From: Azorhizobium oxalatiphilum
GTDB lineage: Bacteria; Pseudomonadota; Alphaproteobacteria; Rhizobiales; Xanthobacteraceae
NCBI RefSeq assembly: GCF_014635325.1
Contig: NZ_BMCT01000001.1
Location: forward strand, 1,083,743 to 1,147,742
Direction of reading: 5' to 3'
DNA length: 64,000 bases
How positions within the stretch are numbered: position 1 is the stretch's first letter; every line of letters begins with the position of its first letter. Below are positions 9,103-17,733 of this stretch, in pieces. A program made the position numbers and the translations under genes. Under the pieces are notes generated by a model. It was not told where the DNA came from. It ran no database searches and saw only the letters and a list, made by a program, of their open reading frames with translations.

Positions 9103-10302
9103 ATGGACGGCATGGCGGAGCCCTATGATGCCCGTGACACGCAGCCTGCCGCGCTGCGGCTGGAGGAACTGCTGCGCCGCACCGCCCGTGTTGTCGGCGG
9201 CTACGCCGATGCGGGCGCATTCGATATGGCCGCGCTCGGTGCCCTGCCGGTGATCCGTAAGTCAGCCTTGCCCGCGCTGCAGGCCGGTCTGCCGCCCTTC
9301 GGCGGACTGGTCCGGCAGCCTGCGGCCGACTTTCCGCGCCTGTTCCTGTCGCCCGGCCCCATCTGCGAGCCGCAACTGTCCGCCCCCGACGGCTCCAATG
9401 CCGCCCGCGCGCTCCATGCGGCCGGTTTCCGCCGGGGCCACGTGGTGCTGAACACCTTCAACTATCACCTCACGCCCGGCGGCTTCCTTATGGACGAGGC
9501 GGCCCGCGCGCTCGGCTGCGCGGTGATCCCGGCCGGGGCCGCGGCCACCGAGCAGGTGCTTCAGGTCCTGTCGCTCTATCAGCCGGAAGCCTATGCGGGC
9601 ACGGCCGACCATCTCAACATCATCGCGCGCGCCGCCGATGCGGCGGGCGTCGGCTTTTCGATCCGGCGGGCGGTGGTGGCCGGCGCGGCTGTCCCCTCGT
9701 CCCTCCGCGCCAGCCTGCGTGAGCGCGGGGTCGCGCTCTTCGAGCTGTATGGGACCGCCGAACTCGGCATCATCGCCTATGAAACATCGGATCACGACGG
9801 GCTGGTCGTCAATGAGGATCTGCTGGTGGAGATCCTGGATCCGGCCACCGGCGCGCGGATGGCGGAGGGCGACACGGGCGAAATCGTCGTGACCCGGCCC
9901 GATGCGCGCTATCCGCTGGTGCGCTTCGCCACCGGCGATTTGTCCGCGTTCACCCCCGGCGCCGGCAGCGCCAGCCACACCGCCCAGCGGCTGCGGGGCT
10001 GGCTGGGGCGGGCGGATCAGGCGGTCAAGGTCAAGGGCATGTTCGTCGTTCCCGCCCATCTGGCGCAGATCCGGCAGGCGCATCCGGAGGTGGTGCGGGC
10101 GCGGTTCGTCATCTCGCGGGCCGACGAGCGGGACGTGCTGACACTGGAGGCTGAAGCGGAGATGCCGCAGGCCGATCTGGAGGCGCGCCTTGCCCGGACC
10201 CTGCGTGCCGTGACGCGCCTCGGCGGCACGGTGTGCCTCGTTCCGCCCGGAAGCCTCGGGGAAGAGGCGGGCGGCATCGTGGATAAGCGGCGCTATGACT
10301 GA
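9103..10302 (+). CDS. Phenylacetate-CoA ligase-like AMP-binding family protein
   Basis: A 399-residue protein of the PaaK-like branch. The region FELYGTAELG matches the adenylate-forming A5 motif, followed by GDTGEIVVTRPDARYPLVRFATGDLS (split here: GDTGEIVV, YPLVRFATGD). The usual Gly/Ser/Thr-rich ATP loop is replaced by LSPGPICEP, a feature of the short PaaK-like subgroup. ATG 9103 is chosen because a GGAGGGG ribosome-binding site precedes it by 5 bp; an in-frame ATG at 9058 has none. It is divergent from the liv operon and followed by a TetR gene, so it probably activates the same or a related acid. Activity is uncertain given the altered loop. Confidence 0.8.
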   Translation: MDGMAEPYDARDTQPAALRLEELLRRTARVVGGYADAGAFDMAALGALPVIRKSALPALQAGLPPFGGLVRQPAADFPRLFLSPGPICEPQLSAPDGSNAARALHAAGFRRGHVVLNTFNYHLTPGGFLMDEAARALGCAVIPAGAAATEQVLQVLSLYQPEAYAGTADHLNIIARAADAAGVGFSIRRAVVAGAAVPSSLRASLRERGVALFELYGTAELGIIAYETSDHDGLVVNEDLLVEILDPATGARMAEGDTGEIVVTRPDARYPLVRFATGDLSAFTPGAGSASHTAQRLRGWLGRADQAVKVKGMFVVPAHLAQIRQAHPEVVRARFVISRADERDVLTLEAEAEMPQADLEARLARTLRAVTRLGGTVCLVPPGSLGEEAGGIVDKRRYD

Positions 10303-10405
10303 TGCCGGCGGCGGATTGCCATTCGGCATCCCATGCCTATGAATTGCGAGCGATACGGGGCCGCGAAGCGCGGATGATCCGGGGACCGGTGCGGAAAGGC
10401 AGAGT

Positions 10406-11137
10406 ATGGGCAAGGCAGGGACGCAGGAGAAGACGCGGACGCGGCGTCATGCCAACCGCTTGCCGGCCGAGAAGCGGATCTCCGACATCCTGGCCGCGGC
10501 CCGGCAGGTGTTCACCGAGCGCGGATATGACGATGCCCTGATCTCGGAGATCGCCGAGCGCGCGGGGGTGGTCGAGGGCAGCATCTATCGCTTCTTCACC
10601 AACAAGCGCGACCTGCTCGTGAAGGTGGTGGAGATCTGGTACGAGCAGATGCTGGAGGAGGATCGGGCCCAGTTCGCGGCCGTGAAGGGCACCTGGAACC
10701 AGATCCGCTTCGTCGTGCTCCAGCACCTCTATTCCATCCGTCGTGAGCCGGGGCTCAGCCGGCTGGTGTTCCAGAAGCTGCGCTCGGAACCCAATTATCG
10801 CGAAACCCGGCTGTTCCAGCTCAACCAGTCCTATACCCATCGCATCATCGACATCGTGCGCGCCGCCGTGGCGAGCGGCGAATTCCGGCCGGACGTATCG
10901 GCGGGCCTCGTCCGCGATCTGATCTTCGGCGGCGTCGAGCATCGCACCTGGGCGTTTCTGCGCAACGAGGGCGACTTCGATCCCGTGGCGCTGGCGGATG
11001 ATCTGGCGAACATGATCTACCGGGCACTGGCGGTCGCGGATCGGGTCGCGCCGGATCAGGCCGAATTGATCGCCCGGCGCCTCGAGGACGTGGCCGACCG
11101 GCTGGAGCGCGTGGCGGCGCGGGAGGCGAAAGCGTGA
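10406..11137 (+). CDS. TetR/AcrR family transcriptional regulator
   Basis: A 243-residue DNA-binding protein. The N-terminal helix-turn-helix spans roughly residues 25-70, with ILAAARQVFTERGYDD and VVEGSIYRFFTNKRDLL typical of the family; the helical C-terminal ligand domain follows. It lies about 100 bp behind the PaaK-like gene and in the same direction. In comparable modules such TetR proteins repress acyl-CoA metabolism genes and respond to CoA esters. Control of the divergent liv/ligase promoter at 8.9-9.1 kb is an inference. Confidence 0.88.
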   Translation: MGKAGTQEKTRTRRHANRLPAEKRISDILAAARQVFTERGYDDALISEIAERAGVVEGSIYRFFTNKRDLLVKVVEIWYEQMLEEDRAQFAAVKGTWNQIRFVVLQHLYSIRREPGLSRLVFQKLRSEPNYRETRLFQLNQSYTHRIIDIVRAAVASGEFRPDVSAGLVRDLIFGGVEHRTWAFLRNEGDFDPVALADDLANMIYRALAVADRVAPDQAELIARRLEDVADRLERVAAREAKA

Positions 11138-11178
11138 GCGATTGTGCGCGGGTCCGTCGCCGCATGAGGTGTTAAGGT

Positions 11179-11192
11179 ATACTGGTAAGTAT
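11179..11192. promoter_or_regulatory. Short palindrome upstream of the metalloprotease gene
   Basis: ATACT and AGTAT arms flank a GGTA centre, about 50-70 bp upstream of the metalloprotease start and within a short AT-rich patch. It could be an operator for a regulator of the protease. No protein can be assigned. Confidence 0.3.
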
Positions 11193-11242
11193 CATCAATC
11201 GTTGACGAACCCGGCCCCAACCGGCAAAACAGACGCTGGGTA

Positions 11243-13312
11243 ATGCGTGGGTGGGGGTGTGTGATGGCGAGTGCGGATCCGACCGGGCCGAAGGGCGGCC
11301 TCTATGGCAGCGCCTTCCTCGACACCTCGTCGCTCGATCCTAACGTGCGCGCCACCATGATGGGCTATTACTGGGCCACCCAGTATGGCGGCACGCAGGC
11401 GACCACGGTCTTCACCTATGCCTTCGCCACCTCCGACGCGGATTTCGACATTCCCGGCGGCTATCCGGAGGCCGACTATGTGGACATCGCCTCCGAGCTG
11501 AGCGCGGTGCAGAAGGACGCTGTGCGCCTTGCCGTGGCGCAGCTGAGCGCCTTCACGCAGCTGAGCTTCGTTGAATCCGCCTCCGCCACGGCGGCGAACG
11601 CCACGCTGCGCTTCGCCAACTATCAGGATGAGGGCTCGGAATCGAATTTCCCGCCCAATGCCGGCAGCTATGCCCCCTCGGACAGCCGCTTGGCCGGCGA
11701 CACCTGGCTGGGCCTCAACGGCGATACCACCGGCAATTACATCGGCACCGATGAGTATCTGACCATCATCCATGAGATGGGGCATGCCTTCGGCCTGAAG
11801 CACGGCCATGATTCCGATTACAATGGCGGGCTCTCGGCGGATCGCAACGGCACCGAATTCTCGGTGATGACCTACGCCAGCTATATCGGCACCGATCTGT
11901 CGCAGGGCCTTTCCACTGCCTGGCGCGGCAGCGCCCCGCAGGGCTACATGATGTACGACATCGCCGCCCTGCAGGCCTATTACGGCGCCAATTTCAGCGC
12001 GGTGGGCACCACGGCGGTCTATAGCTGGGATGCGGTCACGGGCCAGCAGTACATCAATGGCGAAGCGGCCCCGCTCACCGGCGTGTCCGAGACCGGCAAG
12101 ATTCTGCAGACCATCTGGACGCAGGGCGCCACCGCCACCTACGACTTCTCGAATTTCTCCGAGGACCAGCTCGCCGACCTGCGGCCCGGCCAGTGGTCCA
12201 CCTTCTCCCGCGCGCAGCTGGGTGATCTCAACAACGCCGTGCCGCAGGGCACGCTGGAGTATCAGGCCAAGGGCAATGTCTATAACGCGCTGCTCTATGA
12301 GGGCGACACCCGCTCGGCGGTGAGCGGCCTCATCACCGGCAGCGGCAACGATACGCTGATCGGCAACGATATTGATAACCTGCTCATCGCCAATGCCGGC
12401 GACGACCACATCACCACCGGCGCCGGCAACAATCGCGTGTCGGGCGGGGCAGGGGCGGACACCATCGTGTTCGGCAGCGGGCACAACATCCTGTTCGACG
12501 CGCTGGCGGACCTGAATGGCGACGCGGTGTTCGGCTTCTCGGCGCTCGGCCGGGTGGACATGCTCGGCAGCCGGCTCACCGCCGCCACCTACAGCCTGAC
12601 CCATGATGCGGCCACCGCCACCTTCGCGTCCGGCGGCAGCGCCTTCCAGCTCTTCGGCGATTTCTCCGGCGGCGACTTCATGACGGTGGCGCGCGGCAGC
12701 GGGGCGGAGGCCATCACCTATCTGAGCTTCGGCACCTTCCTGCCGACGCTGTCCGAGGGCGCGGCCGTGGACGCGAGCCTGATCAACGGCATCGCCAACC
12801 AGCCCTATCTGTCGGGCGATGGCGGGGTGAGCTTCACGCTGGAATTCACCTCGGCGCAGTCGGGCTATCGCAATATGCTCGGCACCTACAACATCTCCGT
12901 GGACGGCAGCATTTCGGACGTGCGCATCCTGTTCGGCGACACGTCGGTGGAAGCGGGCGGCACGACGCTCAGCCTCGGCCAGCCGGGCAATGGCGACAGC
13001 GTGGGCTTCTTCCTGATCCAGGACGGGTTCAACCGCTACGGCTCGCTGCCGGACGACATCTCCTTCCTGTTCGAGGCGGGCTCCACCACGCCGGTGCTGC
13101 ACAGCCAGCAACTGGCGCTCTACGGCGCCACCGTCTTCCACTCCACCGCCGCCTACAATGCGGATGGGCTGGATCATGTGCTGAGCGGCATCTCGTCGGA
13201 TGCCTCCTCGCTGGTGATCGGCTTCGAGGACGTGGCGCGCGGCACGGCCGACGACGATTTCCAGGATGTGGTCTTCACCCTGCACGCGCACGACGGCTTC
13301 CTGCTGGTGTGA
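11243..13312 (+). CDS. Serralysin-like M10 zinc metalloprotease with RTX-type repeats
   Basis: Probable secreted protease, 689 residues. The zinc site HEMGHAFGLKH lies near residue 175, and a Met-turn SVMTYAS follows about 30 residues later, the metzincin pattern. Around residues 365-415 glycine/aspartate nonapeptide-like repeats (GSGNDTLIG, NAGDDHITTG, GGAGADTIVFG) indicate calcium-binding RTX turns. No Sec signal peptide is seen, in keeping with type I secretion by a C-terminal signal. About 270 residues beyond the RTX block, of unrecognised fold, make it longer than typical serralysins of about 480 residues. A second in-frame ATG at 11264 is an equally good start. No type I secretion genes lie in the window. 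Confidence 0.88.
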   Translation: MRGWGCVMASADPTGPKGGLYGSAFLDTSSLDPNVRATMMGYYWATQYGGTQATTVFTYAFATSDADFDIPGGYPEADYVDIASELSAVQKDAVRLAVAQLSAFTQLSFVESASATAANATLRFANYQDEGSESNFPPNAGSYAPSDSRLAGDTWLGLNGDTTGNYIGTDEYLTIIHEMGHAFGLKHGHDSDYNGGLSADRNGTEFSVMTYASYIGTDLSQGLSTAWRGSAPQGYMMYDIAALQAYYGANFSAVGTTAVYSWDAVTGQQYINGEAAPLTGVSETGKILQTIWTQGATATYDFSNFSEDQLADLRPGQWSTFSRAQLGDLNNAVPQGTLEYQAKGNVYNALLYEGDTRSAVSGLITGSGNDTLIGNDIDNLLIANAGDDHITTGAGNNRVSGGAGADTIVFGSGHNILFDALADLNGDAVFGFSALGRVDMLGSRLTAATYSLTHDAATATFASGGSAFQLFGDFSGGDFMTVARGSGAEAITYLSFGTFLPTLSEGAAVDASLINGIANQPYLSGDGGVSFTLEFTSAQSGYRNMLGTYNISVDGSISDVRILFGDTSVEAGGTTLSLGQPGNGDSVGFFLIQDGFNRYGSLPDDISFLFEAGSTTPVLHSQQLALYGATVFHSTAAYNADGLDHVLSGISSDASSLVIGFEDVARGTADDDFQDVVFTLHAHDGFLLV

Positions 13313-13350
13313 GCGAAGGGCGCACAAGACCGCCTTCCCTTCGTTCCTGC

Positions 13351-13368
13351 GGGGGGGGGGGGGGGGGG
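13351..13368. repeat. 18-G homopolymer tract
   Basis: A run of 18 consecutive G residues lies 39 bp downstream of the metalloprotease stop, between it and the convergent asd terminator. Tracts of this length are unstable by slipped-strand mispairing, and are also a common place for assembly length errors. Confidence 0.9.
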
Positions 13369-13405
13369 CGTTCCGCGCGCCGCAGCCTCTTGGCTGCCTC
13401 CCAAA

Positions 13406-13434
13406 CGCAAAACGGCCCGCCAATGGCGGGCCGT
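13406..13434 (-). terminator. asd: Rho-independent terminator of asd
   Basis: A perfect 10-bp stem (13412-13421 with 13425-13434) and a 3-nt loop, followed on the minus strand by TTTTGCG. It lies 28 bp downstream of the asd stop. Confidence 0.85.
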
Positions 13435-13462
13435 CGTTACTCTCAAAGCCGGTCTGAAAGGA

Positions 13463-14497
13463 TCAGGCGGCCTTGCTGCGGGAGGTGATGAGCTTGCGGT
13501 TCATCAGCACTTCCGCGATCTGCACCGCGTTCAGCGCCGCGCCCTTGCGCAGATTGTCCGACACGCACCAGAAGGCGATGCCGTTGTCCACGGTCGGGTC
13601 GTCGCGCAGGCGCGAGATGTAGGTGGCGTCCTCGCCCGCCGCTTCGTGCGGGGTCATGTAGCCGCCCGGCTCGCGCGTATCCACCAGCAGGACGCCCGGC
13701 GCGTTGCGCAGGATCTTGCGGGCGTCTTCCGCGGACAGCTCCTTCTCGAACTCCACGTTCACGCTCTCGGCGTGGGAGATGAAGACCGGCACGCGGACGC
13801 AGGTGGCCGTGAGCTTGATCTTGGGGTCGAGAATCTTCTTCGTCTCGACATTCATCTTCCACTCTTCCTTCGTGAACCCGTCCTCCATGAACACGTCGAT
13901 CTGGGGGATCAGGTTGAAGGCGATCCGCTTCGGGAACTTCTTCGCCTCGACCGGGTCGGAGACGAAGACCGCGCGGGTCTGCGAGAACAGCTCGTCCATG
14001 GCATCCTTGCCGGCGCCGGAGACGGACTGGTAGGTGGAGACCACCACGCGGGTGATGGTGGCGGCGTCGTGCAGCGGCTTCAGCGCCACCACGAGCTGCG
14101 CGGTCGAGCAGTTCGGGTTGGCAATGATGTTCTTCTTGGTGAAGCCGACGATGGCGTCGGCATTCACTTCCGGAACGATCAGCGGCACGTCGGGATCGGT
14201 CCGCCACTGCGAGGAATTGTCGATGACGACGCAGCCCTGCGCGCCGATCTTGGGCGACCATTCCTTCGACACGGACCCGCCGGCCGACATCAGGCAGATG
14301 TCGGTGTCGGAGAAGTCGTACGTGGCGAGATCCTTGCACTTCAGGGTTTTGTCACCGTAGGAGACCTCGACGCCGACAGACCGGCGCGATGCCAGAGCGA
14401 CAACCTCGTCGGCGGGGAAGCCCCGCTCGTCGAGGATCGAGAGAATCTCCCGGCCCACGTTTCCCGTGGCGCCGACGACGGCGACCTTGTAACCCAT
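13463..14497 (-). CDS. asd: Aspartate-semialdehyde dehydrogenase
   Basis: Converts L-aspartyl-4-phosphate to L-aspartate 4-semialdehyde with NADPH, on the common path to lysine/diaminopimelate, threonine and methionine. The 344-residue protein begins with the dinucleotide motif VVGATGNVGRE, has the catalytic Cys in NPNCST near residue 133, and contains the SVSGAGKDAMDEL and HAESVNVEF regions of the family. Length is normal. It is a single-gene unit with its own terminator, in a leader region that holds repeated palindromic sequence. Confidence 0.97.
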   Translation of the reverse strand: MGYKVAVVGATGNVGREILSILDERGFPADEVVALASRRSVGVEVSYGDKTLKCKDLATYDFSDTDICLMSAGGSVSKEWSPKIGAQGCVVIDNSSQWRTDPDVPLIVPEVNADAIVGFTKKNIIANPNCSTAQLVVALKPLHDAATITRVVVSTYQSVSGAGKDAMDELFSQTRAVFVSDPVEAKKFPKRIAFNLIPQIDVFMEDGFTKEEWKMNVETKKILDPKIKLTATCVRVPVFISHAESVNVEFEKELSAEDARKILRNAPGVLLVDTREPGGYMTPHEAAGEDATYISRLRDDPTVDNGIAFWCVSDNLRKGAALNAVQIAEVLMNRKLITSRSKAA

Positions 14498-14896
14498 GAC
14501 AAATCCTTGAGTGTCGTGTCCGTGGGACTTTTGAACCCAAGCCCCTGCGGGCTGTTACACCAAAGTCCCTTCGGACATGTTGTCCGGCACGAGAGGCCGG
14601 AACCGCGCGTTCTTAAGGAATCAGGCGACAAGTTGCAATGTGGGAAGCTGGCTTGCCGCGCGCAAGCCACTCTGCCGCGCGCAAGGGAAAGGCCCGCACC
14701 AGCCTGTATGGCTAAGGAATACCTGCCGTGGGGTCCGATCCTGCAACGGCAAGGCTTGCCGTCCCGCTCACGGTGTGGCCCTTCCGACACGCGCCTGCGC
14801 GTCGCGGCAGGGAACCGGGGAGGGCGACCAAGGGTTTCTTGCTTCGTTCAGACTTCTGCCGTAATCGGAATATCGGTGGTTTCGCGGGAGGTTGTC
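14498..14896. other. Intergenic region between divergent asd and a small secreted-protein gene
   Basis: No convincing gene. A 15-bp palindrome CTTGCCGCGCGCAAG (14652-14666) is followed 7 bp later by a partial copy (14673-14685), which may be an operator or structural element for one of the two divergent genes. The rest has no recognisable motif. Confidence 0.5.
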
Positions 14897-15223
14897 ATGC
14901 GTGTCGCGCCGCTTTTTGTTCTGGCCGCTGCCGCGATGGTTGCGGTTACAGCGTTCGCGCCGTCCGCGAATGCGCAGTCCGATGGCCCCGTGCTCAGCGG
15001 TCCCCGCAAGCCCGTTCTGGCCCAGAAGAAGACCCGTATCGAGATCGTCAAGCGCTCGCCGCTCGACGCCGGCACGGTGGTGAAGCCCGGCTCCAAGTCC
15101 TATCTGGACTATGCGCTGCCGGCGAACGTGCTCTACCCGACCAACGGCCCCAGCTCGGACCATTACGGCGTCGTGCCGGTGTCCGCCGCTCTGCCCGGCC
15201 GCTGGGACCTGCCCGGCTTCTGA
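14897..15223 (+). CDS. Small secreted protein of unknown function
   Basis: A 108-residue protein. The N-terminus has a basic start, a 17-residue hydrophobic core and an ANAQ cleavage site near residue 26, so it is probably periplasmic. The mature part is rich in Lys, Pro and Tyr, ends with GRWDLPGF, and has no domain I recognise. The frame extends far upstream, but only from this ATG does it encode a signal peptide, and GAGG sits about 6 bp before it. A hairpin follows the gene. Confidence 0.7.
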   Translation: MRVAPLFVLAAAAMVAVTAFAPSANAQSDGPVLSGPRKPVLAQKKTRIEIVKRSPLDAGTVVKPGSKSYLDYALPANVLYPTNGPSSDHYGVVPVSAALPGRWDLPGF

Positions 15224-15269
15224 GCCGGCGGTTTTCCGCACCAGACATCTGCTCCTTCGGGAGCCTGAA

Positions 15270-15297
15270 GCCGTCCGCAATGACTGTTGCGGGCGGC
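15270..15297 (+). terminator. Hairpin downstream of the small secreted-protein gene
   Basis: 11-nt arms (15270-15280 and 15287-15297) pair with one G-U across a 6-nt loop, followed by ATTTGCGTTT. A moderate terminator candidate. Confidence 0.5.
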
Positions 15298-15330
15298 ATT
15301 TGCGTTTCTACGGCCGGTGGCAGGCAGCTC

Positions 15331-15412
15331 CTGCGTTTGGCCGCTGACGGCGGGTTCTTTCTGCATTTCGCCGCCGATGGCGAGCAGCTTCTGCATTTCG
15401 CCGCCGATGGCG
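15331..15412. repeat. Three 30-bp-period direct repeats
   Basis: A 22-bp unit occurs exactly at 15361-15382 and 15391-15412, with a diverged third copy at 15331-15352. The spacing is a constant 30 bp. The array sits in the leader of the following gene, and the unit could be read as protein (repeated HFAADG) in one frame, without evidence that it is translated. Confidence 0.8.
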
Positions 15413-15469
15413 GCAGGGGCGGTTGCCGGCTGCTGCCCCTCGCGTCGCGCCGTTGGCTATGTTGTGCCC

Positions 15470-15916
15470 ATGAGTGAGCACCCGCCCGAGCCTCAGCCCG
15501 CGTCATCGCAGCCCGCACCGCCGCCCCCGCTCCCCCGTCGCCGCTATCGCGTGCTGCGGGCGCTGGGCGTCATCTTCGTCTTTCTGATGCTGGGCCTCGC
15601 GGTGCAGCTCCGCCACCTCCAGACCATGCCCATCGGCACCGGGGAGAGCCAGGGCTCACCCGATGGCCGCTACGTGGCCTCCGTCATGGACTATACGGAG
15701 CGGCACTTCTTCACCGGCGAGCCGCGCAATTGGTTCGAGTTCGAGATCGAGGGCCCCGGCTTCTCCTACAGGCAGACCGGCACGCCCATCCCAGGCCCCT
15801 ATTTCGGCTCGCGCTCCTCCTATTCGGTGATCCACTGGGAGCCGGATTCCTCCGCCGTGCGCTTCGTCTTCCCCGGCGCCGAGCTGCGCTTCAAGGTGGG
15901 GCCGCAGGAAAAGTAA
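15470..15916 (+). CDS. Small single-span membrane protein of unknown function
   Basis: A 148-residue protein. A proline-rich N-terminal tail of about 25 residues and a basic RRRYR cluster are followed by one transmembrane helix (residues ~35-52), so the rest probably faces the periplasm. The C-terminal part contains SPDGRYVASVMDY, a fragment resembling a beta-propeller blade, and ends in Lys. No family is recognised. The ATG at 15470 is chosen because it precedes the acidic/proline tail directly; the frame is open further upstream through the repeat array. Confidence 0.6.
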   Translation: MSEHPPEPQPASSQPAPPPPLPRRRYRVLRALGVIFVFLMLGLAVQLRHLQTMPIGTGESQGSPDGRYVASVMDYTERHFFTGEPRNWFEFEIEGPGFSYRQTGTPIPGPYFGSRSSYSVIHWEPDSSAVRFVFPGAELRFKVGPQEK

Positions 15917-16005
15917 GGCGCCGAAATTCCTTGCTGTTCCCGTGCGGCATCCGATGATGGTGCGGCCGGCAGGGGCCGGCAGGGTGACGTGATCCGGGGT
16001 GTCTG

Positions 16006-16767
16006 ATGCGTATAGCGGTGATTTCCGACGTCCACGGCAATGCCATCGCCCTGAAGGCGGTGCTGGAGCATCTGAAGTCCGCTCATGCGGACCTCATCGT
16101 CAATCTGGGCGATCTCGTCTCCGGCCCGTTCGATCCGGCGCTCGCCGCCGACATGCAGATGGACCTCGACGCCGCGACGCTGGCCGGAAATCACGAGCGG
16201 CAGGTGCTGGCGGGCAGCACCGGCCGGGTGGATGCCTTCGCCCGGCAGCGCCTCTCCGCCGCCCATCTGGACTGGATGGCCCGCCTGCCGCCGACCCTGT
16301 CGCTGGCCGATGGCGAGGTGTTCGCCTGCCACGGCAGCCCGGCGGGGGGCGATCTGGAATATATGCTCGAAGACGTGTCCGAGGGGCGGGTGCGGCTGTC
16401 GGAGGAGGACGCCATCCGCCCGCGCATCGCCGGCATCGGCGCGGCGAAGGTGGTGCTGTGCGGGCACAGCCACACGCCGCGCCTGCTGACCCTCGACGGT
16501 GTGCTGCTGGTCAATCCCGGCAGCGTGGGTCTGCCCGCCTATCGCGACCTCGAGCCGCCGCACGTGGTGGAGACCGGCGCCCCGCACGCCCGCTATGCGG
16601 TGCTGGAGCGGCTCGCCAGCGGCTGGGCGGTGGACATGCGCGCCGTGCCCTATGATTTCGAGGCGGCGGGCAGGCAGGCGGAACAGCACGACCGGCCCGA
16701 CCTCGCCCATGCGGTGCGCACCGGCACCTACCGGCCCGGCATCGGCAAGACCCATCCCCACCGCTGA
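16006..16767 (+). CDS. Metallophosphoesterase (YfcE/MJ0936-type)
   Basis: Calcineurin-like phosphoesterase of 253 residues using two metal ions. All signature motifs are visible: SDVHGN at the N-terminus, GDLVSG near residue 37, GNHE near residue 63, GHSHTP near residue 155 and NPGSVGLP near residue 173. This is the pattern of small phosphodiesterases such as YfcE. The physiological substrate is unknown. It stands alone between an orphan membrane protein and the sulfate permease genes. Confidence 0.9.
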   Translation: MRIAVISDVHGNAIALKAVLEHLKSAHADLIVNLGDLVSGPFDPALAADMQMDLDAATLAGNHERQVLAGSTGRVDAFARQRLSAAHLDWMARLPPTLSLADGEVFACHGSPAGGDLEYMLEDVSEGRVRLSEEDAIRPRIAGIGAAKVVLCGHSHTPRLLTLDGVLLVNPGSVGLPAYRDLEPPHVVETGAPHARYAVLERLASGWAVDMRAVPYDFEAAGRQAEQHDRPDLAHAVRTGTYRPGIGKTHPHR

Positions 16768-16908
16768 CCAATCCACATCCCGGAGATGGGATAGGGACTT
16801 TCCCCGAACGCACATGACAAATGCCGCCGGCCCCGGCATAAGACGCCGCGAAACGGCCTGCCGCAGCGGAGCGGCCGGGGCAGGAACGGCACCGGCCGGG
16901 GAGGGGAC

Positions 16909-17730
16909 ATGTCCAGCGTTATTCCGGGCTTCCGCCTCTCGCTGGGCGTCACGCTCACCTATCTCTGCCTGATCGTGCTGCTGCCCGTGGCGGCCCTGCT
17001 GTTGCAGGCGGCGGATGTGGGCTTTGCCCGCTACATCGCCATCATCACCTCGCCGCGCACGCTGGCCTCGTTTCAGGTGACGCTCACCACCGCCGCCATC
17101 GCCACCCTGTTCAACGCGGTCTATGGCCTCGCCCTGGCCTGGGTGCTGGTGCGCTATGAGTTTCCCGGCAAGCGCCTGCTGGATGCGCTGGTGGACGTGC
17201 CCTTCGCGCTGCCGACCGCCGTCGCCGGCCTCGCGCTCACCGCGCTGTTCGCCAAGAACGGCTGGTATGGCGCGCCCTTGGCGCAATGGGGCATTCAGGT
17301 GGCCTATGCGCCCGCCGGTATCGCCTGCGCCATGGCCTTCACCTCCATTCCCTTCGTGGTGCGCACCGTGCAGCCGGTGCTGGAAGACCTTGCGGCGGAC
17401 GTGGAAGAGGCGGCCGCCACGCTGGGCGCCTCGGATCTGCGCATCTTCTGGACGGTGATCCTGCCGGCGCTGTTCCCGGCCTTTCTGGCCGGCTGCTCGC
17501 TGGCGTTTGCCCGCTCGCTGGGCGAGTTCGGCGCGGTGGTGTTCATCGCCGGCAACCAGCCGTTCCGCACCGAGATCGTGGCCCTGCTCGCCTTCATCCG
17601 GCTGGAGGAATATGACTATCCGGCCGCCGCCGCGATTGCCGCCACCATGCTCGGCCTCGCCTTCCTCATGCTGCTGACCGTCAACGCCATTCAGGCGTGG
17701 CACCAGCGCCGCACCATCCGGGAGGACTGA
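16909..17730 (+). CDS. cysT: Sulfate/thiosulfate ABC transporter permease CysT (CysU)
   Basis: Inner-membrane permease, 273 residues with about six helices. The EAA loop is EEAAATLGASDLRIFWTVILP, split here as EEAAATLGAS and FWTVILP. Other CysT features are LPTAVAGLALTALF and SLGEFGAVVFIAGN. An AGGGG-type ribosome-binding site (GGGGAGGGGAC) precedes the start. It is followed 3 bp later by cysW. The binding protein and the ATPase CysA that normally flank this pair are not in the window, so the permease must work with subunits encoded elsewhere, or the operon has been rearranged. Confidence 0.92.
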   Translation: MSSVIPGFRLSLGVTLTYLCLIVLLPVAALLLQAADVGFARYIAIITSPRTLASFQVTLTTAAIATLFNAVYGLALAWVLVRYEFPGKRLLDALVDVPFALPTAVAGLALTALFAKNGWYGAPLAQWGIQVAYAPAGIACAMAFTSIPFVVRTVQPVLEDLAADVEEAAATLGASDLRIFWTVILPALFPAFLAGCSLAFARSLGEFGAVVFIAGNQPFRTEIVALLAFIRLEEYDYPAAAAIAATMLGLAFLMLLTVNAIQAWHQRRTIRED

Positions 17731-17733
17731 CCC

